64,000 nt of DNA from CBDBKL01 sp965116215 (GTDB lineage: Bacteria > Bdellovibrionota > Bdellovibrionia > Bdellovibrionales > JAKFYE01), in NCBI GenBank assembly GCA_965116215.1, contig OZ220494.1, forward strand, positions 1,488,001 to 1,552,000, given 5' to 3'. Each line of letters starts with the position of its first letter. The first letter of the stretch is position 1. This document shows, one piece after another, positions 63,545-64,000 of this stretch. Under the pieces are notes generated by a model. That model was not told where the DNA came from and made no database searches. It saw only the letters and a program-made list of their open reading frames with translations. A program made the position numbers and the translations under genes.

Positions 63545-64000
63545 CTATGCGCTTTCGGCCTTGCTCCCCCTTTTGACTTTCTCAATTGTTGCTTTTTTAT
63601 CCTTACGTTGGTAAATGAGTTGAGGTTTTTCTTCACCGCGAATAACCCTATCTGTAATTATACATTCTTTAATGTCTTTCTTGGAAGGGATTTCATACAT
63701 GATGTCTAGCATGGCTGTCTCCATAACACCTCTGAGGCCTCTAGCCCCTGTTTTTCTAGACAGAGCCTCTTCGGCAATAGCTATGACAGCCTCTGGTTGA
63801 AATGTCAGCTTCACGTCTTCAAAACCAAATAGCTTTACATATTGTTTGGTGAGTGCATTTTTGGGCTTTTCTAGGATGTCTATTAGGGCATTTTTTGTTA
63901 AAGTGTCTAAAACGGCAGCAACTGGAAGTCGACCAATGAATTCAGGAATAAGACCAAACTTAACAAGATCATCTGGTTGCATTAGCCTGAGAATGTTACT
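63545..64000 (-). CDS. clpX: ATP-dependent Clp protease ATP-binding subunit ClpX (3' part)
   Basis: The last about 151 codons; the frame is open to base 64000, so the 5' part lies right of the window. The sequence DDLVKFGLIPEFIGRLPV, YVKLFGFEDVKLTF and ALSRKTGARGLRGVMETAML is the C-terminal AAA+ small domain of ClpX. It lies upstream of lon on the same strand. Confidence 0.95.
   Translation of the reverse strand, partial: SNILRLMQPDDLVKFGLIPEFIGRLPVAAVLDTLTKNALIDILEKPKNALTKQYVKLFGFEDVKLTFQPEAVIAIAEEALSRKTGARGLRGVMETAMLDIMYEIPSKKDIKECIITDRVIRGEEKPQLIYQRKDKKATIEKVKRGSKAESA

Overview
The window reads as an AT-rich chromosome segment (roughly 35-40% GC by eye, not counted) from a Gram-negative bacterium. 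Envelope genes of the Mla, Bam, Lol, RseP, CdsA and MltG types are present, with many TPR proteins, a tiny Lys/Arg-rich histone-H1-like protein and a DUF2232 gene inside the bS6-bL9-DnaB cluster. That mix suggests a Bdellovibrionota or other former deltaproteobacterial lineage. This is an inference from gene content; no marker here fixes it.

Left end (1-8220): a type II-B CRISPR-Cas locus. A very large Cas9 enters from outside the window, followed by overlapping cas1, cas2 and cas4. Next comes a tracrRNA on the minus strand, whose core is close to the Francisella novicida tracrRNA as I recall it. Then there is an array of 13 identical 37-nt repeats and 12 spacers, also read on the minus strand. 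Beside the array lie an intact BrnA-type antitoxin gene, a frameshifted BrnT toxin pseudogene and a tRNA-Leu(GAG). The 3' end of the tRNA faces the CRISPR locus, as at an island boundary.

8400-23350: an alpha/beta hydrolase and FHA pair; rpsF, a DUF2232 membrane protein, rplI and dnaB; a Cys/Met PLP enzyme; uppP; a compact transmembrane kinase; a short Tad/GspF-like group; the histone-like gene with a strong terminator; and a five-gene Mla-type operon with two ATPases, two permeases and one MCE protein.

23470-35170: a TCA-cycle operon (icd, mdh, sucC, sucD, ndk), a TPR lipoprotein and a RodZ-like protein, then a 190-nt inverted-repeat element that may be a structured RNA. After it come a ferredoxin, two tandem DEDDh exonuclease paralogues (the second with an export-like N-terminus and a G9 tract before its start), nadE and a DUF2203 protein.

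35640-49140: a pilin-like protein, several TPR/BamD/BatE-like proteins, ComF, a LolA-like protein, hpt, an AI-2E transporter, an M20-fold protein that has lost key metal ligands, MltG and a signal-peptide-bearing amidoligase-like protein.

49200-64000: pgeF, rluD, a J-like/HTH fusion, tsaB, then the classic translation-envelope run rpsB-tsf-pyrH-frr-uppS-cdsA-rseP (dxr absent), a TPR-winged-helix regulator, lon and the 3' part of clpX running off the right edge. The most interesting points are the tracrRNA with repeat-embedded promoter-like motifs, the inverted half-repeat at the array edge, the structured element at 29902-30091, the M20 pseudoenzyme and the exported amidoligase-like and exonuclease-like proteins.
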